From the NCBI RefSeq assembly GCF_900143695.1, contig NZ_FRFE01000022.1, positions 1 through 64,000 of the forward strand: DNA of 64,000 nucleotides, in the 5' to 3' direction. The translations under genes were made by a program, and so were the position numbers. Numbering within the stretch: the first letter of the stretch is position 1; each line of letters starts with the position of its first letter. Positions 33,403-42,029 of this stretch are shown here, piece by piece. Source of the DNA: Desulfopila aestuarii DSM 18488. Lineage in GTDB: Bacteria; Desulfobacterota; Desulfobulbia; Desulfobulbales; Desulfocapsaceae. The notes below the pieces were generated by a model. That model was not told the origin of the DNA. It saw nothing but the letters and a program-made list of their open reading frames with translations, and did no database searches.

Positions 33403-34418
33403 ACCTCCAGTTGCACAACAGCTGATTCAGCCGCTATCCCGTTGAGAATCTCCTGATTCACGTTTTTCTTTACCATTTTTGCAGCTTCTAAAATCGCATT
33501 TTTGATGGTGACAGCGTTAGATTTTCCATGACAGACGATACCGGTACCGTCAACACCGAGAAGCGGTGCTCCCCCGTATTCAGAGTAATCCACACGACGC
33601 TTAAATGCTCGAAAAGCTGGTTTTGCCAGCAGGTACCCAAGCTTGTAGCGCCATGATCTGACGATCTCATCACGAAGCATTTGTGTCGCGGAATCCACCA
33701 GTCCCTCACTGATTTTCAAGCAGATGTTGCCGACAAAACCATCACATACAATGACATCAACGTCACCTTTGTACACGTCTCGTCCTTCAACGTTGCCAAT
33801 AAAATTGAGTGAACAAGCGTTCAGCAGGTCATAGGTTTCCTTGACCAGGTGGTTGCCTTTGCCGGACTCCTCGCCAATGGTCAAGAGGCCGACCCGCGGT
33901 CGCTCCGTGCCGTGCAGACGAGAAAATGCAGAAGCCATCACGGCAAACTGCACCAGATGCTGGGGTCGGCACTCAACATTTGCGCCGATATCCATGATCA
34001 CGACAGGCTGCTTCTGGGTGGGAAAAAAAGAGGCAATGCCGGGTCTCGAAACACCTTTTATACGACCGAGCTTTCGAACCGCCGCAGCCAGAGTAGCACC
34101 GGAGTTCCCGGCACTTACTACGGCATCTGCATTACCGGCAGCGACGAGACCAAAAGCAACCATAATAGATGAATCTTTTTTCCTGCGGATAGCATCGACA
34201 GGATTGTCCTTCATCTCGACAACTTGAGATGAATGGACAATATGAATGCGGGAAGCAATATGGGAGTCGGGGGCAGCGGTCTCGAGATGTGATTGCAGAA
34301 GGACTTCGTCCCCTACCAGGCTGACGTGAACATCAGCCTGTTGAGCAGCCAATAATGCCCCGGCAATCAACTCCTCCGGCCCATGGTCTCCGCCCATGGC
34401 GTCCAGGGCAATATGCAC
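33399..34418 (-). CDS. plsX: Phosphate acyltransferase PlsX
   Basis: Converts acyl-ACP to acyl-phosphate for phospholipid synthesis, 339 residues. It has ALDAMGGDHGPEE at the start, AVVSAGNSGATLAAA and the IMDIGANVEC block. It lies between rpmF and fabH in the usual order and is the link from fatty-acid synthesis to membrane lipids. Confidence 0.96.
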   Translation of the reverse strand: MHIALDAMGGDHGPEELIAGALLAAQQADVHVSLVGDEVLLQSHLETAAPDSHIASRIHIVHSSQVVEMKDNPVDAIRRKKDSSIMVAFGLVAAGNADAVVSAGNSGATLAAAVRKLGRIKGVSRPGIASFFPTQKQPVVIMDIGANVECRPQHLVQFAVMASAFSRLHGTERPRVGLLTIGEESGKGNHLVKETYDLLNACSLNFIGNVEGRDVYKGDVDVIVCDGFVGNICLKISEGLVDSATQMLRDEIVRSWRYKLGYLLAKPAFRAFKRRVDYSEYGGAPLLGVDGTGIVCHGKSNAVTIKNAILEAAKMVKKNVNQEILNGIAAESAVVQLEV

Positions 34419-34428
34419 GGTGTTACTC

Positions 34429-34617
34429 CTATTCTACTTCAGTATCGAAGCTAAAAACGGTTCTGCCCTTGTATTTGCCACAGGCAGCACAGAGGCGATG
34501 TGGCTGCTTCGGTTCGCCGCATTCGGCACACAGTGAAACGCCCGGTGCCTGCAGTGCATCGTGAGAGCGACGTAAACGGGTTCTAGAACGGGAATGTCTT
34601 CTTTTCGGCAGAGCCAT
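34429..34617 (-). CDS. rpmF: 50S ribosomal protein L32
   Basis: The 62 residues include MALPKRRHSRSRTRLRRSHD and a zinc-type CAECGEPKQPHRLCAACG (about residues 31-48). It lies between the DUF177 gene and plsX, as is nearly universal. GGAGGAAAT precedes the start. Confidence 0.97.
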   Translation of the reverse strand: MALPKRRHSRSRTRLRRSHDALQAPGVSLCAECGEPKQPHRLCAACGKYKGRTVFSFDTEVE

Positions 34618-34663
34618 GGTATTTCCTCCAATTGGTATATCTATTCCAGCCTTTTACTGCTGC

Positions 34664-35179
34664 TCAATCCTTTTTCAGCTTTCTCAGCACCGCAAAGGGC
34701 GAGTCCGGTTCTGGCTCTTTACAGGAACATTCACCCCTGTTTAATGAACCACCACATTCCGGGCACAGCCCTCGACAATCAGCCCCGCAGATCACTTTCG
34801 CCGGAACGGCTAAATGGAACTGCTCAACCAGGATTTCTGCAACATCAATGACCGGTTCTTTCAGGTACAGTGTATTGCACTCTTCGTCGCTGCACTCTTT
34901 TTCCTGCAGCTCCGATATTTCTTCCTCACGGGTTGTTACCAGATACAAAAATTCTTCGTCAAGTTCGTATGCAACGGGATCACCACATCGGGCACAATCA
35001 AGACTGACGATCCCTTTGAGAACGCCTTCCAGCGCTACACGATCTTCACCTGTAGCCTGCAGAGTTATCTCAGCTGCCAGAGATGAAACAGTCTCAACAG
35101 CATTCTGTGCTAACCAGCTATGATCCTGAATGTTATAGCGGGTTTTACCCCGACCTATCTCACCAAAAGCAATTTTCAT
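34664..35179 (-). CDS. DUF177 / YceD-family protein
   Basis: A 171-residue member of the YceD family, which in other bacteria affects 23S rRNA accumulation. It has the typical CARCG (SLDCARCGDPVAYELD) and a C-terminal cysteine-rich end (CGADCRGLCPECGGSLNRGE) that could bind zinc. I start at ATG 35179, which has GAGGA five bases upstream. It is the first gene of the rpmF-plsX-fab operon. Confidence 0.85.
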   Translation of the reverse strand: MKIAFGEIGRGKTRYNIQDHSWLAQNAVETVSSLAAEITLQATGEDRVALEGVLKGIVSLDCARCGDPVAYELDEEFLYLVTTREEEISELQEKECSDEECNTLYLKEPVIDVAEILVEQFHLAVPAKVICGADCRGLCPECGGSLNRGECSCKEPEPDSPFAVLRKLKKD

Positions 35180-35307
35180 ACATTCCTCAACTTCCCGGCG
35201 GCAACATGCCGGTGAAAACAAAGGAAGCAAAAATACTCAATTTAACCAATTATGGCCACAAAAAAAACATGAACCACGCATTTCTCTTCACCAACGACCT
35301 CATGACC

Positions 35308-35328
35308 CGGCTATCCAAGAGATAGCCG
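35308..35328. other. 8-bp inverted repeat between the DUF177 and cyclic-nucleotide genes
   Basis: CGGCTATC and GATAGCCG enclose a five-base loop. No T-run follows on the minus strand, so it is only a possible weak terminator of the mla operon. Confidence 0.3.
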
Positions 35329-35361
35329 AAGACACAGATGCACAGTAAATTTCGGGACTCT

Positions 35362-35814
35362 TTACAGAACCAGAGCGAGGCGGTCAGAACTTTTTTGCAG
35401 CCTGAGTGAAGTTATAGAGAGAATTTTTTTTACAAAGACGAGGTACAATGCTGGCGCAATTGCTTCAATCTTCAGAAGAGCATCCCGGGAAAAGGACGCA
35501 ACGACAGAGTCATCTGTCGCGATAACGGTGGAACAGCGACGACGCCCTGCGACTATAGCTGCTTCACCAATCACCGTTCCCGCCTCCAACAACGCCACGA
35601 CTTGGCTCCTACTTCCCAGTCCGATCGGTTTATGAACGGCAAAACAGCCCTTCAGGACCAGATGGAGGCTGTCGGCATCCTCGCCGGCAGCAAACAAGCG
35701 TTCACCTGCGGCAAAGGCCTGTACCACCTGCAGCCCGAGAAGAAGGTCCTGATCAGCCTCCCTCTCCGCCTGAAAGAAGCTGTGAACCACCTGATGTAAA
35801 GCCGTTACGCTCAC
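35362..35814 (-). CDS. Cyclic nucleotide-binding domain protein
   Basis: A 150-residue, single-domain Crp-like cNMP-binding protein with no DNA-binding region. A jelly-roll is visible (AFAAGERLFAAGEDADSLHL; LLEAGTVIGEAAIVAGRRR) and the arginine-containing GRRRCSTVIATDDS stands where the phosphate-binding cassette should be. The glutamate of GEAA is kept. Its start overlaps the mlaC stop by 4 nt, so it is translated with the lipid-transport operon. It may sense a ligand and regulate lipid trafficking, which is inference from position. Confidence 0.75.
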   Translation of the reverse strand: MSVTALHQVVHSFFQAEREADQDLLLGLQVVQAFAAGERLFAAGEDADSLHLVLKGCFAVHKPIGLGSRSQVVALLEAGTVIGEAAIVAGRRRCSTVIATDDSVVASFSRDALLKIEAIAPALYLVFVKKILSITSLRLQKSSDRLALVL

Positions 35815-36434
35815 CCCTGTGCCTTCCCCTCGGCAAACGACTTATTCTTGTCTTCAATAACCTTGATCAACCCTTCAAACTTCTCGGTCCTGAGGATGGA
35901 CTTGAATTGTTCCATATAATTACGCACCAAACTGACCCCTTCAATATTAATATCGTAGACCATCCACCGCCCTTGCCCCATCGCCATGATGTAATGCACG
36001 GGAATCTGCATATTATTGTCTTCGACAAGGGTAGAGACCTGGGCCCTGTCCCCTTTCACTCGCTCACCCACATAACCAATGGTCTGACCCGAATAATTTT
36101 CTAATTTGCCGATATAGACGTTTTCAAGCAGCTTGGTCATTAACTCGGTAAATTGATCCTGCTCTTGGGCGGAAATGGAGTTCCAGGTACTGCCGAGAAT
36201 GCGCCTGCTCATTTCGCGGAAATCAAAGCCTTCCTTGATTGAGCTCATGATTTTAGCACGTCGTTCAACCTTGTGCTCATCCCCTTTCAAGGAAGGGTCA
36301 GAGAGTACCGCTGTCAATTTCGCCAAAGTTGGCCGCAGCTGTGCCATGGGTCCGGAATCAGCCAGTCCCTCAAGCGGTGAGAAGACGATCAGCAGTACAA
36401 GAACAATGGCTCGAAAACCGTTTATTGTATACAT
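35811..36434 (-). CDS. mlaC: MlaC-like periplasmic phospholipid shuttle
   Basis: A 207-residue MlaC/Ttg2D-family protein that carries phospholipid between the outer-membrane MlaA and the inner-membrane Mla transporter. A signal peptide is visible (FRAIVLVLLIVFSPLEGLAD). The core contains IKEGFDFREMSRRILG, VEDNNMQIPVHYIM and WMVYDINIEGVSLV, all family blocks. It follows mlaA in the operon and overlaps the cyclic-nucleotide gene. Confidence 0.88.
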   Translation of the reverse strand: MYTINGFRAIVLVLLIVFSPLEGLADSGPMAQLRPTLAKLTAVLSDPSLKGDEHKVERRAKIMSSIKEGFDFREMSRRILGSTWNSISAQEQDQFTELMTKLLENVYIGKLENYSGQTIGYVGERVKGDRAQVSTLVEDNNMQIPVHYIMAMGQGRWMVYDINIEGVSLVRNYMEQFKSILRTEKFEGLIKVIEDKNKSFAEGKAQG

Positions 36435-36468
36435 AGTGGGGTCTTGATTTTTAAGTTGTTTTAAAAAA

Positions 36469-37272
36469 TTATTTTTTATCTACAAGCTTATGCGACTTTA
36501 TCAAACTTCTTCTGTAGTCTGTATATGCCTGCCGGGTGGCAACGTAGGGATCGATGGAAATGCGCTTCAACTCCTCATAGGAATCACCTTTTAGGGACAA
36601 TCTGTTGATAAATTCCAGGCTTCTTGCAGCAATAATCTCTTCGCTGTCCAAGTCAAGGTAGTTGTAGGGATGCAATTGCATATCAGCTACAAAACCAACG
36701 CTGTCACGGATGTTCGATGGACCGAAAAACGGCCAGTTGAGAAAAACGCCTTCCCCAATCCCGTACACACCAAGGGTTTCACCGAAATCCCCGTTTCGGG
36801 GTTGAATATCGAATGCTTCCGCCGCCGCATCGCCAAAGCCGAAAACGCCGATTGTTGAGTTAATCACGAATCGACTCAGTACCGCACCGGCATCGTTAAA
36901 CCGTCCCTGCAAAAGAGTGTTGACAAAGTCAACTGGCGAAGCGAGATTGTTGAAAAAATTCCCAATTATAAAACGAAAATCCCAGGGTACAACCGCCGTA
37001 TACCCTGTCTTCACCGGTTTCAACACCCAGAAGTACAGTTTGTCATTAAAGACGAAAAAGACTCTGTTCAACGGCTCAAGCGGATCATAGATACCAACAT
37101 ATTCCTTTGGTTCATCTGTATCATGATTGTCATCCAGCAGATCCGGTGATTTTCTATCGACCATATAATCAGAGCCACCGATGCCAAACTGTTCTTCCGC
37201 CAGACCTATTGACGGAAGAGTAAGGCAGAGCAGGGCTCCGGCAAGCAGTATGTATTTTTTCACATTCATCAT
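36469..37272 (-). CDS. mlaA: MlaA-like outer-membrane protein (VacJ)
   Basis: Removes mislocated phospholipid from the outer leaflet. The 267-residue protein has YDPLEPLNRVFFVFND, GNFFNNLASPVDFVNTLLQG and GDFGETLGVYGIGEGVF, typical of MlaA. The N-terminus has an ordinary signal peptide ending IGLAEEQ. The only cysteine (ALLCLTL) is not in a lipobox with Gly, Ala or Ser at -1, so it is probably not a lipoprotein, unlike the E. coli protein. It is placed between mlaD and mlaC. Confidence 0.88.
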   Translation of the reverse strand: MMNVKKYILLAGALLCLTLPSIGLAEEQFGIGGSDYMVDRKSPDLLDDNHDTDEPKEYVGIYDPLEPLNRVFFVFNDKLYFWVLKPVKTGYTAVVPWDFRFIIGNFFNNLASPVDFVNTLLQGRFNDAGAVLSRFVINSTIGVFGFGDAAAEAFDIQPRNGDFGETLGVYGIGEGVFLNWPFFGPSNIRDSVGFVADMQLHPYNYLDLDSEEIIAARSLEFINRLSLKGDSYEELKRISIDPYVATRQAYTDYRRSLIKSHKLVDKK

Positions 37273-37382
37273 CGTCTCCTGTTAGTCGATTTTCAAAAAA
37301 TAGACCAAAATGGTGGGGATCAATAGGCAACAGGCTGGCTGTTCCGGTCTACCCCCTGATTTAAAAAAAATGTACGATCGGT

Positions 37383-37832
37383 CTATTTTGCACTGCCAAA
37401 CGCAAATTTACTGATCAACGACTCGATATCGATAGCCGACTCGGTCTCAGTGACCATATCACCTTCATTGAACAGCTCCTCGTCCCCGCCAAGGCTGATC
37501 TGGATATATTTGTCTCCGATAATCCCCTGTGACTTCACGGAAGCGATTGAATCAACAGGAACCTTGACCTGGTTCTGCAACCGCATGATCAGCACAGCAA
37601 AATTTTCGGGTCCGAGTTCAATCGCTTCAACGCTACCGACAACCACCCCAGCCACCTGTACCGAGGCGCCCTTCTTGATTCCGGATACGTTGTCGAATTC
37701 GGCCTTGAGCAGATAGGTGTTCCCTCCCGTCAACCAACGGACTTCCCCGAGCTGCAACGCCAAATACCCGAACGCCGCAAAACCGACAAGCATAAACAGG
37801 CCGACGATAATTTCAATTGTACCTTTTTTCAT
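37383..37832 (-). CDS. mlaD: MlaD-family MCE-domain protein
   Basis: A 149-residue substrate-binding subunit with one N-terminal membrane helix (IIVGLFMLVGFAAFGYLAL) and one MCE domain: FDNVSGIKKGASVQVAGVVV, then VKSQGIIGDKYIQI. It forms the hexameric periplasmic ring of the Mla ABC transporter. It overlaps mlaF by 4 nt. Confidence 0.93.
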   Translation of the reverse strand: MKKGTIEIIVGLFMLVGFAAFGYLALQLGEVRWLTGGNTYLLKAEFDNVSGIKKGASVQVAGVVVGSVEAIELGPENFAVLIMRLQNQVKVPVDSIASVKSQGIIGDKYIQISLGGDEELFNEGDMVTETESAIDIESLISKFAFGSAK

Positions 37833-38611
37833 CCTTCCACCTGTTGACTCTGATATATTTCACCCATGGTCGTCTGGACGAACGCCTGGATATGTTCTTT
37901 TTTTGACAACGGAATTTCTTCCGGCCGACCGAAAACATCCATCTCCCCCTGGTGCAGGACAATAACCTGATCGGCCAGATTGAACACCTTGGGGATATCG
38001 TGGCTTACGATGATGGAAGTAAACCCTACCCTGGCCTGGGTCTCGGCAAATAATTGATATATTTCCTGAGTCATCACCGGGTCAAGACCGGTGGTTGGCT
38101 CGTCAAACAACATAATCTCCGGATTGAGCTGCAATGCCCTGGCAAGCCCCACCCGTTTTCGCATCCCGCCGCTCAGCTGGGCAGGATATTTCCCCTCATG
38201 CCCAAGCAATTCGAGCTGGCCGAGAGTTGATGAAACCAGGGCCTCAATCTCTTCTTCACCCTTGGATGTGCGCTCTCGAAGCGGCAGCGCGACATTTTCA
38301 AATACAGTCAGTGAATCAAACAGCGCTGCCCCCTGAAAAAGAACACCGAACCGAGTTCGCAGCTGCTCAAGTGCCCGACCGCCGACATTGGTCACATCCT
38401 TCCCATCGACATGGATCGAGCCCCCGTCCGCTTTCATTAAACCGAGAATGAGCTTTAAGGTAACGCTCTTCCCCTGCCCGGATCGGCCGGCAATCACCGT
38501 GGTCTTTCCCTTAGGGATGGTGAAACTGACTCGGTCAAGTACTCGTTGCAGACCACCATCACGTTTCGGGAAATGCTTTTCAACCTCTTTAAATTCGATA
38601 GCGACAGTCAT
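37829..38611 (-). CDS. mlaF: Mla ABC transporter ATPase
   Basis: A 260-residue ABC ATPase. Walker A is AGRSGQGKSVTLKL, the signature is LSGGMRKRVGLARAL, Walker B is IMLFDEPTTGLDP, and the switch histidine is in IIVSHDI. Its start overlaps the mlaE stop by TAATG. It energises phospholipid movement across the inner membrane. Confidence 0.95.
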   Translation of the reverse strand: MTVAIEFKEVEKHFPKRDGGLQRVLDRVSFTIPKGKTTVIAGRSGQGKSVTLKLILGLMKADGGSIHVDGKDVTNVGGRALEQLRTRFGVLFQGAALFDSLTVFENVALPLRERTSKGEEEIEALVSSTLGQLELLGHEGKYPAQLSGGMRKRVGLARALQLNPEIMLFDEPTTGLDPVMTQEIYQLFAETQARVGFTSIIVSHDIPKVFNLADQVIVLHQGEMDVFGRPEEIPLSKKEHIQAFVQTTMGEIYQSQQVEG

Positions 38612-39402
38612 TAGAGCAGCACCGCGGTCAGCAGATAGTCAAAAACCAGCACAGAGATCGACGAAAGCACAACCGCCTGGGTCGTTACCCTGCTGACGCT
38701 TTCAGCACCAAAACCGGCGCCTCTGATCTCTTTCACAAAATAACCTCGCCCGGTGCAGATCCAGACCACCAGTAATCCAAAAACAAATGATTTAATAACG
38801 CCGAGCCTGATATCATGGTTGGTTACGCTGTTGACCATACCATCAATATAACTGCCTGGGTTCACCCCCATCAGGCTAACACCGGCCACATAGCCACCTG
38901 CGATACCGACTACGTCAAAAACTGCGGTCAAAAGAGGCACCGAAACCAGGGCAGCCAGAAACTTCGGGGTAATCAGGTAACGGAAGGGATCAACCGCCAT
39001 ACACTCCAGCGCATCGATCTGATCCGAGATCTGCATGATGCCCAGCTCCGCACACATGGCAGAGCCAGCCCGTCCGGCAACCATCAGGGCGGTGAGCACT
39101 GGTCCCAGTTCCATAATCAATGTCAGGGAAACTGCAGAACCAAGCATTCCCTCCGCACCAAACTTATGTAAAGAATAATATCCCTGAAGGCCAAGTACCA
39201 TCCCCGTCGATGCTGCGGTAAAAAAAATAACAACCAGCGAACCGGCACCGATGAAATGGATCTGACGCATGAATTCCCTGAACCGAAAAGGCCGTTTGAA
39301 AACCGCCAACAATGCCTTGACAAGATAGATGGCCATCCGGCCAAGATCCTGCAAAACATAAATTCCGGATTCCCCGAGATTTTGAATCGGACGAATAAGC
39401 AT
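38611..39402 (-). CDS. mlaE: Mla ABC transporter permease
   Basis: An MlaE/PqiA-type permease of about 263 residues counted from ATG 39402. The longer frame upstream is cysteine-rich and unlike the family, so I reject it. It has several membrane helices and the conserved ELGPVLTALMVAGRAGSAMCAELG in two pieces, with QIDALECMAVDP. It is first in mlaE-F-D-A-C. No strong ribosome site precedes it. Confidence 0.9.
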   Translation of the reverse strand: MLIRPIQNLGESGIYVLQDLGRMAIYLVKALLAVFKRPFRFREFMRQIHFIGAGSLVVIFFTAASTGMVLGLQGYYSLHKFGAEGMLGSAVSLTLIMELGPVLTALMVAGRAGSAMCAELGIMQISDQIDALECMAVDPFRYLITPKFLAALVSVPLLTAVFDVVGIAGGYVAGVSLMGVNPGSYIDGMVNSVTNHDIRLGVIKSFVFGLLVVWICTGRGYFVKEIRGAGFGAESVSRVTTQAVVLSSISVLVFDYLLTAVLL

Positions 39403-39593
39403 AGTATAACACGTGCAGAAAGAGCACGATTCTGAGCACCTTCCCCATAACAGCAAGGCAGAAGGGCTGCGTGAAGACATCTCTTGCCGGGTGGTTTCAA
39501 CGATTTATCCAGGCGCCTACAATATAGGTATTACGATTATCTGTCAATAATCGGAAGGAGTATAGAACACTCTCCTCACAATTTCCTGATATG

Positions 39594-39627
39594 AAAAAAA
39601 GATGGTCGGACACGGTCAAACAACCAT
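39594..39627 (-). terminator. Likely terminator after yejE
   Basis: On the minus strand ATGGTTG (39621-39627) pairs with CGACCAT (39602-39608, one G-U), followed by C and seven T residues (39594-39600). It lies about 25 bp after the yejE stop. Confidence 0.6.
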
Positions 39628-39651
39628 TCTGTCAAAGCTATTGATGAGTCA

Positions 39652-40707
39652 TCAGCTTTTTCTCGGGTCAAAAGCCTCCCGCAATGCCTCACCGATAAAA
39701 ATAAGTAATATCAAACTCCCCACCAATACCATGAATGTCGAGAGAGAAAGCCACCAGGCATCGATATTTGCTTTGCCCTGCGCCAGCAACTCCCCAAGGC
39801 TTGGTGTCGATGGCGGTACCCCCAGTCCTAAAAAATCCAAGCTGGTCAAAGCAAGAATAGCAGAAGAGATCCGGAATGGCAAAAAGGTGATCACCGGAGT
39901 CAGACCGTTAGGCAGGAGATGGCGATACATAATGGTGATATTACCCACGCCCAGAGCTTTGGCCGCCTTGACATAATCCATGTTCCGCCCTTTCAGGAAC
40001 TCTGCACGCACATAGTCCGAAAGCCCCATCCAGCTGAAAAGAGAAAGTAAAATAAGTAGCAGTAGAATACTTGGCTGGAAAATAGAAGAAAATATAATAA
40101 GGAGATAGAGTTCGGGCATCGAGCCCCATATCTCGATAAAACGCTGAAAGAACAGGTCAGTTCGACCACCGAAATACCCCTGAATCGCCCCCGCGACGAT
40201 ACCAACAAGGGTCCCCACCAGGGTAAGAGCAAAACCAAAGAGAACACTGAGCCTAAAACCATACAGCAACCGGGCAAGGACGTCCCGGCCTCGGTCGTCT
40301 GTTCCCAGCAGGTTGTCCCAGGTCGGTGGGGACGGAACAGGACCGTCTATTTTTCGGTTGATCGTATCAAAGCTGTGACGGTTGGGTGGAAAGAACGCAT
40401 GGCCGCCCTGCGTTGTCATGAGTTCCATGAAATAGGGATCACTGTAGTCTGTTTCCGTTGCAAAGTCGCCGCCAAACGTCGTTTCAGGATAGCTGACCAG
40501 AAGAGGAAAGTAGGGCTTACCCTGATAGAGGATAAGAAACGGTTTGTCGTTGCTCAGCACCTCGGCAAACAGACTAACAATAAAAATGGCGGTAAAGATT
40601 ACCAGACTCCAGTAACCGCGTCGGTTTTTACGAAAGCGCAACCAGCGCCGGTGGCCGGGGCTCTGCGGCCTCAGCAACTGTCGTTTTGGTCGCTCTAACT
40701 TAGTCAT
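39652..40707 (-). CDS. yejE: ABC transporter permease, YejE-like
   Basis: An oligopeptide/microcin C-type permease of 351 residues from ATG 40707 (MTKLERPKRQLLRPQ). It has an N-terminal basic segment and helix, a periplasmic loop (FFPPNRHSFDTINRK), the motif GTDDRGRDVLARLLYG, and a cytoplasmic AAKALGVGNITIMYRHLLPNG loop that docks to the ATPase. It overlaps yejB by 8 nt. The binding protein YejA and ATPase YejF are not beside it. Confidence 0.9.
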   Translation of the reverse strand: MTKLERPKRQLLRPQSPGHRRWLRFRKNRRGYWSLVIFTAIFIVSLFAEVLSNDKPFLILYQGKPYFPLLVSYPETTFGGDFATETDYSDPYFMELMTTQGGHAFFPPNRHSFDTINRKIDGPVPSPPTWDNLLGTDDRGRDVLARLLYGFRLSVLFGFALTLVGTLVGIVAGAIQGYFGGRTDLFFQRFIEIWGSMPELYLLIIFSSIFQPSILLLLILLSLFSWMGLSDYVRAEFLKGRNMDYVKAAKALGVGNITIMYRHLLPNGLTPVITFLPFRISSAILALTSLDFLGLGVPPSTPSLGELLAQGKANIDAWWLSLSTFMVLVGSLILLIFIGEALREAFDPRKS

Positions 40708-41752
40708 CGATGTCCTCAAAACTTATGCGCGGGTCGACCACTACATAACTGAGATCTGACAGCAAGCGAGAGACAAGCCCGATAAGGGTGAAAAAATAGA
40801 GTGTTCCCAGAACCACAGGATAATCGCGATTGAGCACCGATTGATAGGCCAGAAGGCCCATCCCGTCCAAAGAAAAGATGGTCTCGATCAAAAGACTACC
40901 GGTAAAAAATGAAGCGATAAAATACCCTGGAAAACCGGTAATGATTGGAATGATTGCGTTACGAAAGACATGCTTATAGAGGACCTGGTTTTCAGAAAGC
41001 CCCTTTGCCCGAGCCGTGAGCACATATTGTTTTCGGATCTCTTCCAAAAAAGAGTTCTTGGTGAGCATGGTCATCACCGCCAAGCTGCCCACAGCCCCTG
41101 CTGTTATCGGCAAGACCATGTGCCAGAGATAATCCAGGATTTTCATGCCAATACTCATGGATGACCAGTCATCGGAGACAAGGCCGCGCAACGGAAATAT
41201 ATTCCAGAAACTGCCGCCGCCAAAAAGCACGATAAGGGCAATGCCCAGCACAAAACCGGGGATAGCGTAGCCAACGAGGATTGCGGAAGAGGTAATAACA
41301 TCAAATCTGCTGCCGTCGTTTACCGCCTTCTTGATACCGAGCGGGATACAGACGCCATAAACGATGAAAAAACTCCAGAGACCAAGCGACATTGAAACCG
41401 GCAGTCGCGATATGACCAGCTCGGCAACGCCGCGCTTATAATAGTAGGATTCGCCGAAATCAAAGACCAGATAGTTCCGCATCATGATCAGGAAACGCTC
41501 CACCGGCGGTTTATCAAATCCATACAGTTTTTTGAGCGATTCGATCCGTTCGGCATTGATGCCGGCATCACCGCGATAGAGTGAACTGGCAGCAGCGACC
41601 TCACCGCCCGTCACATTATACCCCTCCATCTGGGCAATCAACTTTTCCACCGGCCCACCTGGAACAAACTGCGTCACCACAAAGGTGATCAGCATCACCC
41701 CTATCAGCGTCGGAATCATGAGCAGCAGTCGTTTACAGATATAATAGAGCAT
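40700..41752 (-). CDS. yejB: ABC transporter permease, YejB-like
   Basis: A 350-residue permease, the partner of YejE. It begins MLYYICKRLLLMIPTLIGVM, has the long periplasmic loop (AQMEGYNVTGGEVAA) typical of YejB, and the ARAKGLSENQVLYKHVFRN docking loop near the C-terminus. I use ATG 41752. YejB and YejE together form the membrane channel of a peptide importer; the other subunits must be encoded elsewhere. Confidence 0.9.
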   Translation of the reverse strand: MLYYICKRLLLMIPTLIGVMLITFVVTQFVPGGPVEKLIAQMEGYNVTGGEVAAASSLYRGDAGINAERIESLKKLYGFDKPPVERFLIMMRNYLVFDFGESYYYKRGVAELVISRLPVSMSLGLWSFFIVYGVCIPLGIKKAVNDGSRFDVITSSAILVGYAIPGFVLGIALIVLFGGGSFWNIFPLRGLVSDDWSSMSIGMKILDYLWHMVLPITAGAVGSLAVMTMLTKNSFLEEIRKQYVLTARAKGLSENQVLYKHVFRNAIIPIITGFPGYFIASFFTGSLLIETIFSLDGMGLLAYQSVLNRDYPVVLGTLYFFTLIGLVSRLLSDLSYVVVDPRISFEDIDD

Positions 41753-42029
41753 CGCCGGCAACCAAAAAGAAAAAGAAAATGAACTGATGTAATATTACGC
41801 AATTTCAGACTATCCTCTATGGGAAAAAACTGCCAACGTGAATTTTGTCAATTTGCTTTCCGGTGGATAGATTTACCCTTTCTCACGCGCCGGGACATTT
41901 GGGCAAATCTTTTATTTTTGCCTGATCCATTAATATAGTGTGACTTTTGTTGAAATCTATTTGACGGCGAATAGATCATTGACTAAAGAAAGAACAGCCA
42001 ATTCAACAAAATCCATCGGGAAACCACCA

